In this document: piece by piece, positions 26,482-34,941 of the stretch
How the letters are laid out: every line of letters begins with the position of its first letter
How positions within the stretch are numbered: position 1 is the stretch's first letter
Source of the DNA: CAYVQE01 sp964633205
GTDB taxonomy: Bacteria > Myxococcota > B64-G9
Length of the DNA stretch: 64,000 bases
Direction: 5' to 3'
NCBI GenBank assembly: GCA_964633205.1
Contig: CAZWFN010000001.1
Span: 148,303 to 212,302, forward strand
Made by a program: the position numbers and the translations under genes
The notes under the pieces: model-generated
Database searches by the model: none
What the model saw: the letters and a program-made list of their open reading frames with translations, nothing else
What the model was told of the DNA's origin: nothing

Positions 26482-28548
26482 TCAACCGGCGCTCAGCCGG
26501 TAGCCGCACCAGACGCTCAGGCCCCGGTCGGGGAAGCCGTAGCGGGTCTGGTAGTTCATGTCGAGCAGGTTGCCGGCCTTGCAGAACAGGCGCACCCCGG
26601 GCGCCGGCTGGTAGGCCAGGCTGGCGTCCCAGACCACGAAGGTGCCCAGGGTGCCCAGGCCCAGGATGCTGTAGTCGTCGAAGGGCTGCGGCCCGACCAC
26701 CCGCAGCAAGCTGCCGATCTCCCAGCGCTCACCCGGCTCGGCCAACAGCCGCAGGCTGGCCTGGTGGCCGGGGATCTGGGCGATGCGGTCGTCCAGCCGG
26801 TCGGCATTGATGGTGCGCGCGTGCACAAAGGCATAGGCCGCCTGCAGCTGCAGCCAGGGCCAGGGCCGGGCCACCAGGCCGGCCTCGAAGCCGGCCAGCC
26901 GCGCCCGGCCGACATTCCGCTGCTGGCTCAGACCGCGGGTCTCGGGCAGCCAGACGCGCATGATCAGATCGTCGACCTCGGCCTCGAACACGGACAGGTC
27001 GAGCCGCAGCGGCGCGGCCACCTGCCAGGAGACGTCCAGGGCGGTGTACAGGGCCCGCTCCGGCTTCAAGGTCGGGTTGGCCACGGTGAAGCCCTTGGTG
27101 GCCGAGTAGCGCTCGCCCAGCGTGGGCAGCCGGTGGCGGCCGGCCACCGACAACCGCAGCAGCCAGACCGGGCTCGGCTCGTAGCGCAGCGCGATCAGCG
27201 GCGCGCACAGCACCCGGATCGGCGTCTCGGGCTCGTCCTCGCCGGCGCCGGCGGTGCGGCTGGCGTACAGCGGCACGTCCACGTCGAGCTGGGCCGAGCC
27301 GATCAGGCCAAGCGCGTCCGACGCCAGCCACTCCAGCTCCGGCACCAGCCGGGTGAGCAGCCGGCCGGAGGAGCGGCGCGGCTCGTCGCGGTCCAGCCGG
27401 TCGTGGTGGTGATCGGCCCGGGCCTCGAGCCACAGCCGGCCCACCAGCCGGCCCGGCAGCGGCGCGCTCAACCGCAGCCGGGCGCCCAGGCTGCGCTCGT
27501 GGTACCAGGAGACGAAGGCGTTGGGTCCCTGCTGGCTGTTGTAGCCGGCGTCGTCGTAGCCGTCCAGCCGGTTGCCGTAGAAAGCGCCGTAGGCCACCTC
27601 GTCGCCCTGCAGCCCCCCGGCCCGCCAGCGGTGGCCCGCCTGGACCAGCAGCGCCTGCCAGACCGTGAAGCGGCGGAAGAAGGGCCGCATGTCGGTCATG
27701 TGCCGCGGCACCCCGAACACGCCGTCCAGAAACGTGGCCTGCAGCCACAGCTGCTGGGTCTCGGCGAGGCGGTAGCGCAGCTTGGCGCTAACGTGGGCCA
27801 TGAACCGATCGCTGTTGTCCAGCCGGCCACCGTCCTCGATCACCCGCTCGCCGACCGTCACCGGCTCGAAGCGCGACGACAGCTGAACACCGTCCGAGTC
27901 CTGCACCCCGGCGCCCACCGCGTAGGCCAGTGGACCGGCTTCCAGGGAGTGGGCCAACCAGGTGTGCAGCTCGCCGGCTACACCGAGTTGGGCCAGATGC
28001 GCGATCAGCGGTGCCCGGGCCGGATCGCGGGTCTCGATCAGCACCGCGCCGCCCATGCCGCCCGGAGCGTGGGCGATGGAGGTGGGCCCCTTGAGCAGGC
28101 GCACCCGATCGATCAGCTCCACCGGCAGCTTGCCCAGATCGGTCGAGCCCGAGTAGGGCATGGCCAGCGGCACCCCGTCGAGATAGACCGCCACCCCGCG
28201 CTGGTCGAATCCGCGCAGCCGGATGGTGCGGCGACCGCTGCGGCCGCTGGAGGCGTAGACCGAGGGCTGCTGCTCGATCAGCTCGGCGGCGCTGGTCACC
28301 GCCCGCCGCTCGACCTCCTCGCGCTCCAGCCGCACCCGGCTGGAGCCGCGATCGACCGGCCGCTGCTCGCGGATGGTGAAGACCTCGTCGACCGCCTCGG
28401 AACCGTCTGCCGCTGCGGATGCCTCGCGTTCCCCGTCCTCGGCGTCTTGGTCGCCGGCGGCCAGCACCGGCAGCGGCGCTGCCATCCAGGCGACGCCGGT
28501 CAGCAGCCATACGGCTGCTCGGCCGATACGGGCGAGGGGCGCGATCAC
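26482..28548 (-). CDS. TonB-dependent outer-membrane receptor
   Basis: A 688-residue outer-membrane receptor with a signal peptide (VWLLTGVAWMAAPLPVLAAG). The N-terminal plug shows RRAVTSAAELIEQQPSVY, RRTIRLRGFDQRGVAVYLDG and IDRVRLLKGPTSIAH. The remainder is an alternating-strand barrel ending GLSVWCGYRLSAG. It should import a scarce ligand such as a metal complex or haem using ExbBD-TonB, none of which is in the window. The GTG start overlaps the preceding lipoprotein stop as GTGA. Neighbours suggest the ligand is tied to periplasmic redox or haem chemistry. Confidence 0.93.
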   Translation of the reverse strand: MIAPLARIGRAAVWLLTGVAWMAAPLPVLAAGDQDAEDGEREASAAADGSEAVDEVFTIREQRPVDRGSSRVRLEREEVERRAVTSAAELIEQQPSVYASSGRSGRRTIRLRGFDQRGVAVYLDGVPLAMPYSGSTDLGKLPVELIDRVRLLKGPTSIAHAPGGMGGAVLIETRDPARAPLIAHLAQLGVAGELHTWLAHSLEAGPLAYAVGAGVQDSDGVQLSSRFEPVTVGERVIEDGGRLDNSDRFMAHVSAKLRYRLAETQQLWLQATFLDGVFGVPRHMTDMRPFFRRFTVWQALLVQAGHRWRAGGLQGDEVAYGAFYGNRLDGYDDAGYNSQQGPNAFVSWYHERSLGARLRLSAPLPGRLVGRLWLEARADHHHDRLDRDEPRRSSGRLLTRLVPELEWLASDALGLIGSAQLDVDVPLYASRTAGAGEDEPETPIRVLCAPLIALRYEPSPVWLLRLSVAGRHRLPTLGERYSATKGFTVANPTLKPERALYTALDVSWQVAAPLRLDLSVFEAEVDDLIMRVWLPETRGLSQQRNVGRARLAGFEAGLVARPWPWLQLQAAYAFVHARTINADRLDDRIAQIPGHQASLRLLAEPGERWEIGSLLRVVGPQPFDDYSILGLGTLGTFVVWDASLAYQPAPGVRLFCKAGNLLDMNYQTRYGFPDRGLSVWCGYRLSAG

Positions 28549-29405
28549 AGGTCGGCCAGGTAGACCTTCACCACCGCCTTGACCCGGGCACAGCCGCCGA
28601 TATCGAGCTCCGGGTCGAAGGTCAGCTGGCTGGTATCGACCACCAGGCCGCAGCGGCCGGCCAGCGCGCCGTCGACCGGCAAATAGTCGGTGCAGCGGTT
28701 GGCGGCGGTGGGCCGATAGCCGTCGCTGCCCTCGAAGTCCATGCTGATGGCATTCGGGTCCAGCCCCAGCTCGGAGGCGGCCAGAATGGTCTCCAGCAGC
28801 ACCACCTGCTCACCGTCGAGCTCGGCGGCGGCCAGGCCGCCGGCGTCGACCACCACCGCCTGATCGCCGTAGTGGACCTCCACCTCACCCAGCTCCTGGG
28901 CGGGATCGGGGTCCGGATCCGGATCCTCACCGAGCAGCTCCTCCCGGGTGTCGGCCAGTCGGATCGAGGCCACGTCCTTGACGAACATGCAGCGCTCGAA
29001 TTCGAGCTCCGGTTCCCACTCCAGGTTGCGGGTGCCGCGTTCGATGGTGCCGCGGTCGATGACGTCGGTCTGGGCCGGAGCCATGTCGGGCTCGCAGGTG
29101 CCGATGGGCGAGAAGCCGTCCGCGCCCACGAAGTCGATCCACAGCCCGCCGGCGTCGACCACCAGGCCGGAGCCGGCCACCAGCTCGTCGACGTAGACCA
29201 CCGGCTTGTTGGGACCGAGCTCCACCGTATTCACATCGTCGAAGTGCACCACCTGGCTGAAGTCGCCGTAGCTGACCTCCACGCTCTGACCGCCCTCGGT
29301 CCACTTGTCGTCGCCCTCGTCCACCGACTGGCTGCAGCCGGCGGTGGCCAGCAGCAGGGCCAGCCCTCCGACCAAGAATCTGAAATAGCTATATTTTGGT
29401 GTCAT
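28545..29405 (-). CDS. Lipoprotein with two tandem copies of an uncharacterised domain
   Basis: A 286-residue lipoprotein, lipobox LATAGC. Two repeats of about 110 residues follow. Each begins VEV-YGD, passes through a VVYVDELVAGS-type helix and DF-G-DG(F/Y)-P, and ends DPELD or EPELE, then C-x-x-VK and LAD. The DG(F/Y) segment and layout recall the Mo-cofactor-lacking sulfite-oxidase fold of the haem protein at the end of this operon, so the two may be distant relatives. Each repeat has two or three Cys. GGAGG lies 8 bases before the ATG at 29405. It is the first gene of the operon and probably a surface or periplasmic partner of the TonB receptor. Confidence 0.83.
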   Translation of the reverse strand: MTPKYSYFRFLVGGLALLLATAGCSQSVDEGDDKWTEGGQSVEVSYGDFSQVVHFDDVNTVELGPNKPVVYVDELVAGSGLVVDAGGLWIDFVGADGFSPIGTCEPDMAPAQTDVIDRGTIERGTRNLEWEPELEFERCMFVKDVASIRLADTREELLGEDPDPDPDPAQELGEVEVHYGDQAVVVDAGGLAAAELDGEQVVLLETILAASELGLDPNAISMDFEGSDGYRPTAANRCTDYLPVDGALAGRCGLVVDTSQLTFDPELDIGGCARVKAVVKVYLADL

Positions 29406-29522
29406 GCGTCCATCCTCCGGCACGGTTGTTCGACTCCCATGGGTGCCCGATCTCGACCCGCTTTTCAAGAAAAAAATAACCAGAATAAACCAAAACGGAC
29501 AGCGCGGCTTCACCCCGGAGGC

Positions 29523-31526
29523 TCAGCGCTCGATGCGCACCGCTGCCCGGCCCGTGCCGTCCAGCTGCACCGCCACCGGCGGCAGAAGCTGTTCGCTGCG
29601 GGCATCGTAGGCCAGCAGCTCGATCTCTTCGCCGGGGGCCCCCTGCAGCTCGACCGCGATGGCACCGCCGGCCACCCGTACGGCCGAAAAGCGCCGGTCG
29701 GCCAGGGTGACGAACTTGGCCGGCTCGCCGATCAGGGCCAGGCCGTTGTCCAGCACCGGTGCCAGCACCAGGTAGCCGAAATCGTAGAGATCGGTGAACG
29801 GCTCGACCTCCATCCGGCCGCGGACCAGCCGGGCCGTCCGGTGCCGCCAGTCGTAGGCCACCCGCTCGCGGTCGCAGCCCAACTCCGCCTCCAGATCGAC
29901 CTGCCAATCGCGCACCTGCTCGGGAAAGACGAACATCTGCTCCAGGGCCACGTCACCATACTGGATTGCGGGCCACAGCTGGTCCTCGGCGGTGCGCTGC
30001 GGGTGCGCGGAAGCCAGGTGGTAGCCGGCCAGGTAGACCCAGCGGCCCAGGCCCTCGCGCCGCGACTCGGTGGCGGTCCAGAAGGGCCGCTGGTGGTCGA
30101 AGAACATGCCGTCGAGCGGAGCGGCCGGCCGGTCGGGCTTGAGCAGCAGCCCATCGGCCCGGCAGGTGGCCGCCAGCAAATCGGGATCCGCGGCGCCGAT
30201 GCGGTCACCGGGCCCGACCATGCCGGCGCTCAGGGTCGAGATCAGCGCCTCGGCCCGGCCGTGGGGCTCGGAGGCGTGAAAGTTGTCCTTGAACGGCAGC
30301 AGGCCCACCGCCCAGGCCACCAGGTTGACGATGTGGAACTGCGGCCAATAGGACTCCTTGGACAGCCCGGCGGCGTAGTCGATGGAGGTGCGGATGGTGG
30401 TCACCGCCGGCCGCTGCAGCGCGTCGAGCAGGTGGGCCGGGCCGGCCATGCACAGCTGCATGGTCAGGCCGCGGCCGGCCGCTGCGCCGTGCAGCCACTC
30501 CATCTGCTGGGCGGCTCGACCGATGCCCTGGCGCAGGTAGCCGAGGCCCCAGTACTGGCTGACCAGCCAGTCCTGCTCGTAGGTCTCGATGCCCCAGCGC
30601 ACCGCGTCCTGCATGAAGATGTCGAACACACCGCGCTCGAGCGGCAACGCCATGTCGCCCTCGACGGTGAACTCGAACCGATCGCGGTAATCGTTCTCCG
30701 GGGCGAACCAGCGGTTGTGGGCGATCAGGGGCAAGCCCAGCTTCCGCTGAAAGGCGGCCAGGCCCTCGGGGAACATCTGCGGCTGCGGCTGCCAGCGGAT
30801 CAGGCCCAGCCAGGGGTTGGTCAGCCCGCCCTCGACCTTGTAGTACCACCAGGAGTCGATCTGGAAGTAACCGTAGGGAATACCGCGCTCGACGGCGTCG
30901 TCGCGCACCGCCAACAGGGTCTGCTCCTCGTTCATGCCCGCTTCGGTCTGGTAGTAGTAGCAGGCACCGTTGTCGGTCCAGTAGCCCAGCCGCGACAGGC
31001 CGGTATCGGCGTAGCGATCGGTGCGCCGCCGGCCGCGATCGGCCCGCATCAGCTCGCCCCAACGCTCCAGGGTGGCGCGGATGCCGTGGCCCTCGACCAG
31101 CAGGAAGCGGTGCTCCAGCCCCGCCGGGATGCGTTCGATCTCGCCGTGCAGCCCGCAGTGCACCGCACCGTCGGCCAGCCACACCAGGCTGGAGAAGAAG
31201 TGATCCATGGGCGAGACGACCAGCACCTCCAACTCGTCGGAGTACAAGACCAGCGGGCCGTGGCTGCGGATTCCATCGCGCCGCGGTGGCAACATGGGCG
31301 AAATCTGGAATGCCAGCTGGTGCTCATAGCCCGCGCTGACTGGAATCGAGACGTATTCGTGGGCCGGCTGCTCGAAATCGCCGCTGGCCGCGTCCTCGAT
31401 GACCGCCGCCACCTCGTAGGTGATGATGCGGTGCTCGAATCGACCGCTGGCGGCCTGATCCCCGCCACAGCCCAACAGCAGACCGCCGCCCAGCAGCAGG
31501 CCCAGCGGGCCAATTTTCGCGGGCAT
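29523..31526 (-). CDS. Lipoprotein resembling clan GH-D glycosidases
   Basis: A 667-residue lipoprotein (lipobox LLGC) with an N-terminal beta-sandwich-like part, a probable TIM barrel (about 190-500) and a C-terminal beta domain. GYWTDNGACYYY, YGYFQIDSWWYY and YEQDWLV resemble barrel strands bearing the acidic residues of alpha-galactosidase-like (GH27/36) enzymes, but no exact family is claimed. If active it would cleave or bind a glycan outside the inner membrane. GGAGGAGG precedes the ATG at 31526. The gene lies 117 bases upstream of the TonB receptor operon on the same strand and may or may not belong to it. Confidence 0.72.
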   Translation of the reverse strand: MPAKIGPLGLLLGGGLLLGCGGDQAASGRFEHRIITYEVAAVIEDAASGDFEQPAHEYVSIPVSAGYEHQLAFQISPMLPPRRDGIRSHGPLVLYSDELEVLVVSPMDHFFSSLVWLADGAVHCGLHGEIERIPAGLEHRFLLVEGHGIRATLERWGELMRADRGRRRTDRYADTGLSRLGYWTDNGACYYYQTEAGMNEEQTLLAVRDDAVERGIPYGYFQIDSWWYYKVEGGLTNPWLGLIRWQPQPQMFPEGLAAFQRKLGLPLIAHNRWFAPENDYRDRFEFTVEGDMALPLERGVFDIFMQDAVRWGIETYEQDWLVSQYWGLGYLRQGIGRAAQQMEWLHGAAAGRGLTMQLCMAGPAHLLDALQRPAVTTIRTSIDYAAGLSKESYWPQFHIVNLVAWAVGLLPFKDNFHASEPHGRAEALISTLSAGMVGPGDRIGAADPDLLAATCRADGLLLKPDRPAAPLDGMFFDHQRPFWTATESRREGLGRWVYLAGYHLASAHPQRTAEDQLWPAIQYGDVALEQMFVFPEQVRDWQVDLEAELGCDRERVAYDWRHRTARLVRGRMEVEPFTDLYDFGYLVLAPVLDNGLALIGEPAKFVTLADRRFSAVRVAGGAIAVELQGAPGEEIELLAYDARSEQLLPPVAVQLDGTGRAAVRIER

Positions 31527-31624
31527 CCGTCACCTCCTCCGGCGAGGCTAGCGCCGCCGCCGCTACAGCACAAGAGCCGGGCGGGCGCCGATTTTCAACA
31601 CCGGTGGATCGGCCGGTGATTCGC

Positions 31625-31653
31625 TGTACTTCTGCGGCGAAACCTGCGATAAT
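31625..31653 (+). promoter_or_regulatory. Possible extended -10 promoter
   Basis: TGCGATAAT at 31645-31653 is a good extended -10 element (TG-N-TATAAT type) in a locally AT-richer patch. TGTACT sits 17 bases upstream as a weak -35. It would read toward the small basic protein gene at 31797. Confidence 0.35.
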
Positions 31654-31659
31654 TGCCCC

Positions 31660-31694
31660 GTTCCTCTCGTCCAAGAGAGAGGGACGAGCAGAAC
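31660..31694. promoter_or_regulatory. Leader hairpin
   Basis: GTTCCTCTCGTCC and GGACGAGCAGAAC pair over 13 positions with two mismatches around a purine-rich loop. It lies about 100 bases upstream of the gene at 31797 and just after a possible -10, so it would be in the leader transcript. Function unknown. Confidence 0.35.
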
Positions 31695-31796
31695 CCATCC
31701 GGATGCACCGAGGCGTCGGTCGCGGTTCTGACATCAATGCCTCGGTTGTAGCAAACCAAAGATAGCGGCATACCCCGTGGAGAGGTGGGTGCAGCA

Positions 31797-32021
31797 ATGG
31801 CACGGCGAAATAGGCAAACGTTCAAGAAGCGAAGCCGGGAGATGGCCAAAAAACAGAAGCGGCAAGAAAAAGCCGATCGCCTGGCGGCGCGCAAGACCGG
31901 TGACCCGAACGACCCGGCCGCCAGCAACAGCGATACACCGGAGCGCAGCAATCCAGCGGCAGACGAAGAGTGCTGCGAGACAGTCGGCGGGATGAAGGTC
32001 ATCGTTCGCCGCGGCAAGTAA
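31797..32021 (+). CDS. Small highly basic protein
   Basis: A 74-residue protein whose first half is a run of Arg/Lys helix (RRNRQTFKKRSREMAKKQKR) and whose second half is acidic with a CC pair. Small basic proteins of this shape are common in related bacteria; nucleic-acid or ribosome association is possible but unproven. GGAGAGG lies upstream of the ATG at 31797, and a GTG four codons earlier is an alternative. It heads a likely operon with the Zn-ribbon protein (23-base gap) and acyltransferase. Confidence 0.6.
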   Translation: MARRNRQTFKKRSREMAKKQKRQEKADRLAARKTGDPNDPAASNSDTPERSNPAADEECCETVGGMKVIVRRGK

Positions 32022-32044
32022 TCGCGATGCGGGAGGAAAGTCCG

Positions 32045-32338
32045 ATGACCGGCGCCAAAGGCGATGCGCCCCCCTTCACCGCCGACATCGACGGAGCCAT
32101 CATCCGCGGCTTTCTGGTCGATCGGCGGGCCCTGTTCCGCAAGCTGCGCCGGTTGGGGTTCAGCCGCGGCGCCGTCATCGACCGGGCGCGCCAGCTCGGC
32201 CTATCGGAACAGTTCGTCAAGCGCTGCGCGGTCGGCGATCCGGATGTGGCGCTGCGCACCTGCCTGCGCTGCGGCGAGCGATTCCTTTCCGTGGGCTTCC
32301 AGAACCGCCTCTGCAACCGCTGCAAATCAAAGAAATGA
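32045..32338 (+). CDS. Small Zn-ribbon protein
   Basis: A 97-residue protein with a helical N-terminal part (GFLVDRRALFRKLRRLGFSRG) and a C-terminal zinc ribbon CLRCGERF...LCNRCKSKK (C-x2-C, spacer, C-x2-C). The helical part could be a DNA-binding module, so a regulatory role is possible. GGGAGGA lies 6-7 bases before the ATG at 32045; another ATG six codons earlier is less well placed. Its stop overlaps the ATG of the acyltransferase gene (ATGA). Confidence 0.65.
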   Translation: MTGAKGDAPPFTADIDGAIIRGFLVDRRALFRKLRRLGFSRGAVIDRARQLGLSEQFVKRCAVGDPDVALRTCLRCGERFLSVGFQNRLCNRCKSKK

Positions 32339-33252
32339 CCACTCCTCTGGCCGAACCCGCCAGCCGCCGCGAGAGGCTTTTGGGCGCTGCCAAGGCGCTG
32401 CCGGCGGTGGCCTTTCTGGGCGGCAGCCTGCTCGGTTTCAACGCGGCCCAGACCGCCAGCCTGCTGCTGCTGCCGGTGTCGCGGCGGCGCTTTCGGGCCT
32501 TCAACCGCTGGGCGGCCGGTCGCTTTTGGGGCTGGTGTGTCGAGGTGAGCGAGCGCTTGCACGGCATCGGGGTGGTCTACAGCGGCGATGACATCCCACC
32601 GGGAGAGAAGGCGATCCTGGTTGCCAACCACCAGCAGATGCCGGACATCACCTTCCTGATGTTCCTGGCCCGCGACAAGGGCCGGCTGGCCGACATGAAG
32701 TGGATGCTCAAGGATGTCATCAAGTACGTGCCCGGCGTCGGTTGGGGCATGCTGTTTTTCGAAAACCTGTTCGTCAAGCGCAACTGGACGGCCGACCAGG
32801 CAGCCATCGACAAAACCTTCGCCGGCATCAAGTGCAACGACGTGCCGCTGTGGTTGATGATGTTCGTCGAGGGCACCCGCGCCACGCCGGAAAAGTTGGA
32901 GCAGAGCCGGCGCTATGCCGAGTCCAAGGGACTGCCAGCGACCGAGCACGTGCTGCTGCCGCGGACCAAGGGCTTCGTAGCCTCGGTGCAGGCGCTGCGC
33001 GAACACCTGGATGCGGTCTACGATGTCACCATCGGTTATCCGGACGGCGTGCCCGACCTGTGGCAGTATGCCCGTGGCCTGGCCCGGCGCGCCCACCTCC
33101 ACCTGCGCCGCTGGCCGATCGCGGAGCTGCCGGCCGATGATGCCGCGCTGGCCGACTGGCTGCAGGCCCGCTTCATCGAAAAGGATCGCTTGCTCGAGCA
33201 CTTCGAGCGCAGCGGCCGCTTTCCGCAGGCCGCGACCGCAACGCCCGCCTAG
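32335..33252 (+). CDS. PlsC-like lysophospholipid acyltransferase
   Basis: A 305-residue membrane-associated acyltransferase. The LPLAT motifs are clear: NHQQMPD (the NH-x4-D catalytic motif) and FVEGTR (substrate-binding). The sequence is close in layout to the eukaryotic LCLAT1/AGPAT-type branch, with RRYAESKGLP and VTIGYPDG. It should acylate a lysophospholipid such as lysophosphatidate. It is translationally coupled to the Zn-ribbon gene and followed by a hairpin at 33271-33313. Confidence 0.88.
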   Translation: MTTPLAEPASRRERLLGAAKALPAVAFLGGSLLGFNAAQTASLLLLPVSRRRFRAFNRWAAGRFWGWCVEVSERLHGIGVVYSGDDIPPGEKAILVANHQQMPDITFLMFLARDKGRLADMKWMLKDVIKYVPGVGWGMLFFENLFVKRNWTADQAAIDKTFAGIKCNDVPLWLMMFVEGTRATPEKLEQSRRYAESKGLPATEHVLLPRTKGFVASVQALREHLDAVYDVTIGYPDGVPDLWQYARGLARRAHLHLRRWPIAELPADDAALADWLQARFIEKDRLLEHFERSGRFPQAATATPA

Positions 33253-33270
33253 CGCCGCGGGCGAAGCGAT

Positions 33271-33313
33271 GGGGGCCTGGACGGGCGAATCATCGTTTGA
33301 CAAACAGGCCCCC
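33271..33313. terminator. Hairpin after the acyltransferase gene
   Basis: GGGGGCCTG at 33271-33279 pairs perfectly with CAGGCCCCC at 33305-33313 around a 25-base loop. It could end the small-protein/acyltransferase transcript. No T-run follows. The loop contains TTGACA (33297-33302), which may instead be the -35 of a promoter for the histidine kinase at 33384, with CAACAT as a poor -10 at 18-base spacing. Confidence 0.45.
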
Positions 33314-33383
33314 GACCCAGCAACATTTGCCGGTGGATTTCCGGCAATCAACGCGGTCGGTGCTTCGTGACAGGGGGTGACTG

Positions 33384-34556
33384 ATGTCGACATCCGGAGC
33401 CGATGACGAGCAGATGCGGGTCAACGAAGGACCCCAGACCTTCTTCGCCCCGGCCGGCCGGGCCGCGCCCGAGGTACTCAAAGCGCAGATCGCCAGCTGT
33501 TGCGGCCATCCGGTGACCGACGCGGTGCTCGACTCCCTGGGTGGGGTGGTCTTGATCCTCAATCAGCAACGTCAGATCGTGGCGCTCAACCAGGTGGTAT
33601 TGTCCCTGCTCGGCATCAGCGAGTCCGACAGCCTCTACGGTCTGCGCCCCGGCGAGGCGCTCGGCTGCGTATTCGCCGGCCAGGGTCCGGACGGTTGCGG
33701 CACTGGACGCACCTGCCGCAGCTGCGGCGCGGCGCTGGCACTGCTGGCCTGCCAGGACGCCGGTGGAGCCGTCGAGCGCGAGTGTTTGCTGCAAGCCCGC
33801 CGGCCGCACGGCGTCGAGGACTACACGTTCTGCGCTCGAGCCTGCCCGGTCGTGATCGGCGAGCAGACCTTCCGCATCCTGACCCTGCAGGACATCCACG
33901 CCCAGAAGCAGCGCGACTCGCTGCAACGGGTATTCTTCCACGACCTGATGAACCTGCTGACCGGTCTGCAGGGTGCCGCCCTGAGCCTCGACGACGACCA
34001 GACCATCGCACCGAAGTCGCATGCCGAGACCCGGCAACTGACCCAAGGCCTGATCGACACGGTGCGCGAGCAACGCGACCTGTTGCTGCTGCAGTCGGAC
34101 GAGCTGTGTGCGCTGAAGCGACCGATTGCGCCCGCCGAGGTGATCGCCGAGCTCGACGGCATCGTGTCCCGTCTGTCGGCGGCCGCTCAGAGGAGCATCA
34201 GCTGGCCGGAGGCCGCAGACCTGCCCGCGATCGAGACCGACGCGGTGCTGCTGCAAAGGGTCTTGCTGAACATGATCAAAAACGCCCTGGAGGCCACCGA
34301 GCCCGGCAGCCGCATCCGGCTGGATTGCATCTGTGCGCCAGACGCCATCGAGTTCCGGGTCTGGAATGCGGGGAAAATCCCGGTCGAGCTGCAGGGACGC
34401 ATCTTTCAGCGCTACTTCACCACCAAGGAGAAACCGGGCCACGGGCTGGGCACCTACGGTATGAAGCTGATCGGCGAGCGCCTGCTCGGCGGTCGGGTCA
34501 GCTTCACCTCCGACGATGGCGGAACCGTTTTCCGGATCAGCCTGCCGCTCGACTGA
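33384..34556 (+). CDS. Soluble PAS histidine kinase with Cys-rich sensor domain
   Basis: A 390-residue cytosolic histidine kinase. Residues of about 45-175 look like a PAS domain (GGVVLILNQQRQIVALNQVV) interrupted by a Cys-rich insert (GCGTGRTCRSCG, with more Cys before and after). The phospho-acceptor is His186 (FFHDLMNLL), followed by NMIKNALEAT and GHGLGTYGMKL of the ATPase domain. The Cys set suggests a redox or metal sensor, an inference from composition. No response regulator gene is adjacent. ATG at 33384 with a weak ribosome binding site. Confidence 0.88.
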   Translation: MSTSGADDEQMRVNEGPQTFFAPAGRAAPEVLKAQIASCCGHPVTDAVLDSLGGVVLILNQQRQIVALNQVVLSLLGISESDSLYGLRPGEALGCVFAGQGPDGCGTGRTCRSCGAALALLACQDAGGAVERECLLQARRPHGVEDYTFCARACPVVIGEQTFRILTLQDIHAQKQRDSLQRVFFHDLMNLLTGLQGAALSLDDDQTIAPKSHAETRQLTQGLIDTVREQRDLLLLQSDELCALKRPIAPAEVIAELDGIVSRLSAAAQRSISWPEAADLPAIETDAVLLQRVLLNMIKNALEATEPGSRIRLDCICAPDAIEFRVWNAGKIPVELQGRIFQRYFTTKEKPGHGLGTYGMKLIGERLLGGRVSFTSDDGGTVFRISLPLD

Positions 34557-34686
34557 GTTCCGCTGCGGTCGCACCGGCCGCGCGCGCCAACCCTGCCGGT
34601 ATACCGATTCGCCGGCGGTTTCCCGCGGCCTGCCATTGCCCGCCGGCGCTGACTGCTTATCTTGTGGCTGGATCGGGAGGCGAACC

Positions 34687-34908
34687 ATGGCGGGTCGAGA
34701 AGACGAACAAGGCGCGGGCCTGGGACCGCGGGGCAACTGCGTCTGCCTCAAATGCGGCCATCAGACGGCCCACCGGCCCGGAGTGCCATGCCGTGAAGAG
34801 CGCTGCCCGAAGTGCGGCACGGCCATGCTGCGCGAGGGCTCACCGCACCACGTCCAGGCGCTCGAACGCAAGGCCAGGCGGGCGGAGAAGAAGAAAAACA
34901 AGAGCTGA
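34687..34908 (+). CDS. Small Zn-ribbon protein
   Basis: A 73-residue protein with CVCLKCG and CREERCPKCG, a double zinc-knuckle or rubredoxin-like metal site, and a Lys/Arg-rich C-terminal helix. GGGAGG lies just before the ATG at 34687. It precedes the ArsP_2-like transporter gene by 33 bases and is probably co-transcribed, which fits a metal-related role, but no function is known. Confidence 0.68.
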   Translation: MAGREDEQGAGLGPRGNCVCLKCGHQTAHRPGVPCREERCPKCGTAMLREGSPHHVQALERKARRAEKKKNKS

Positions 34909-34941
34909 CCCGGTCGGGTCGCACCGGACGGAGGAGCCGCA

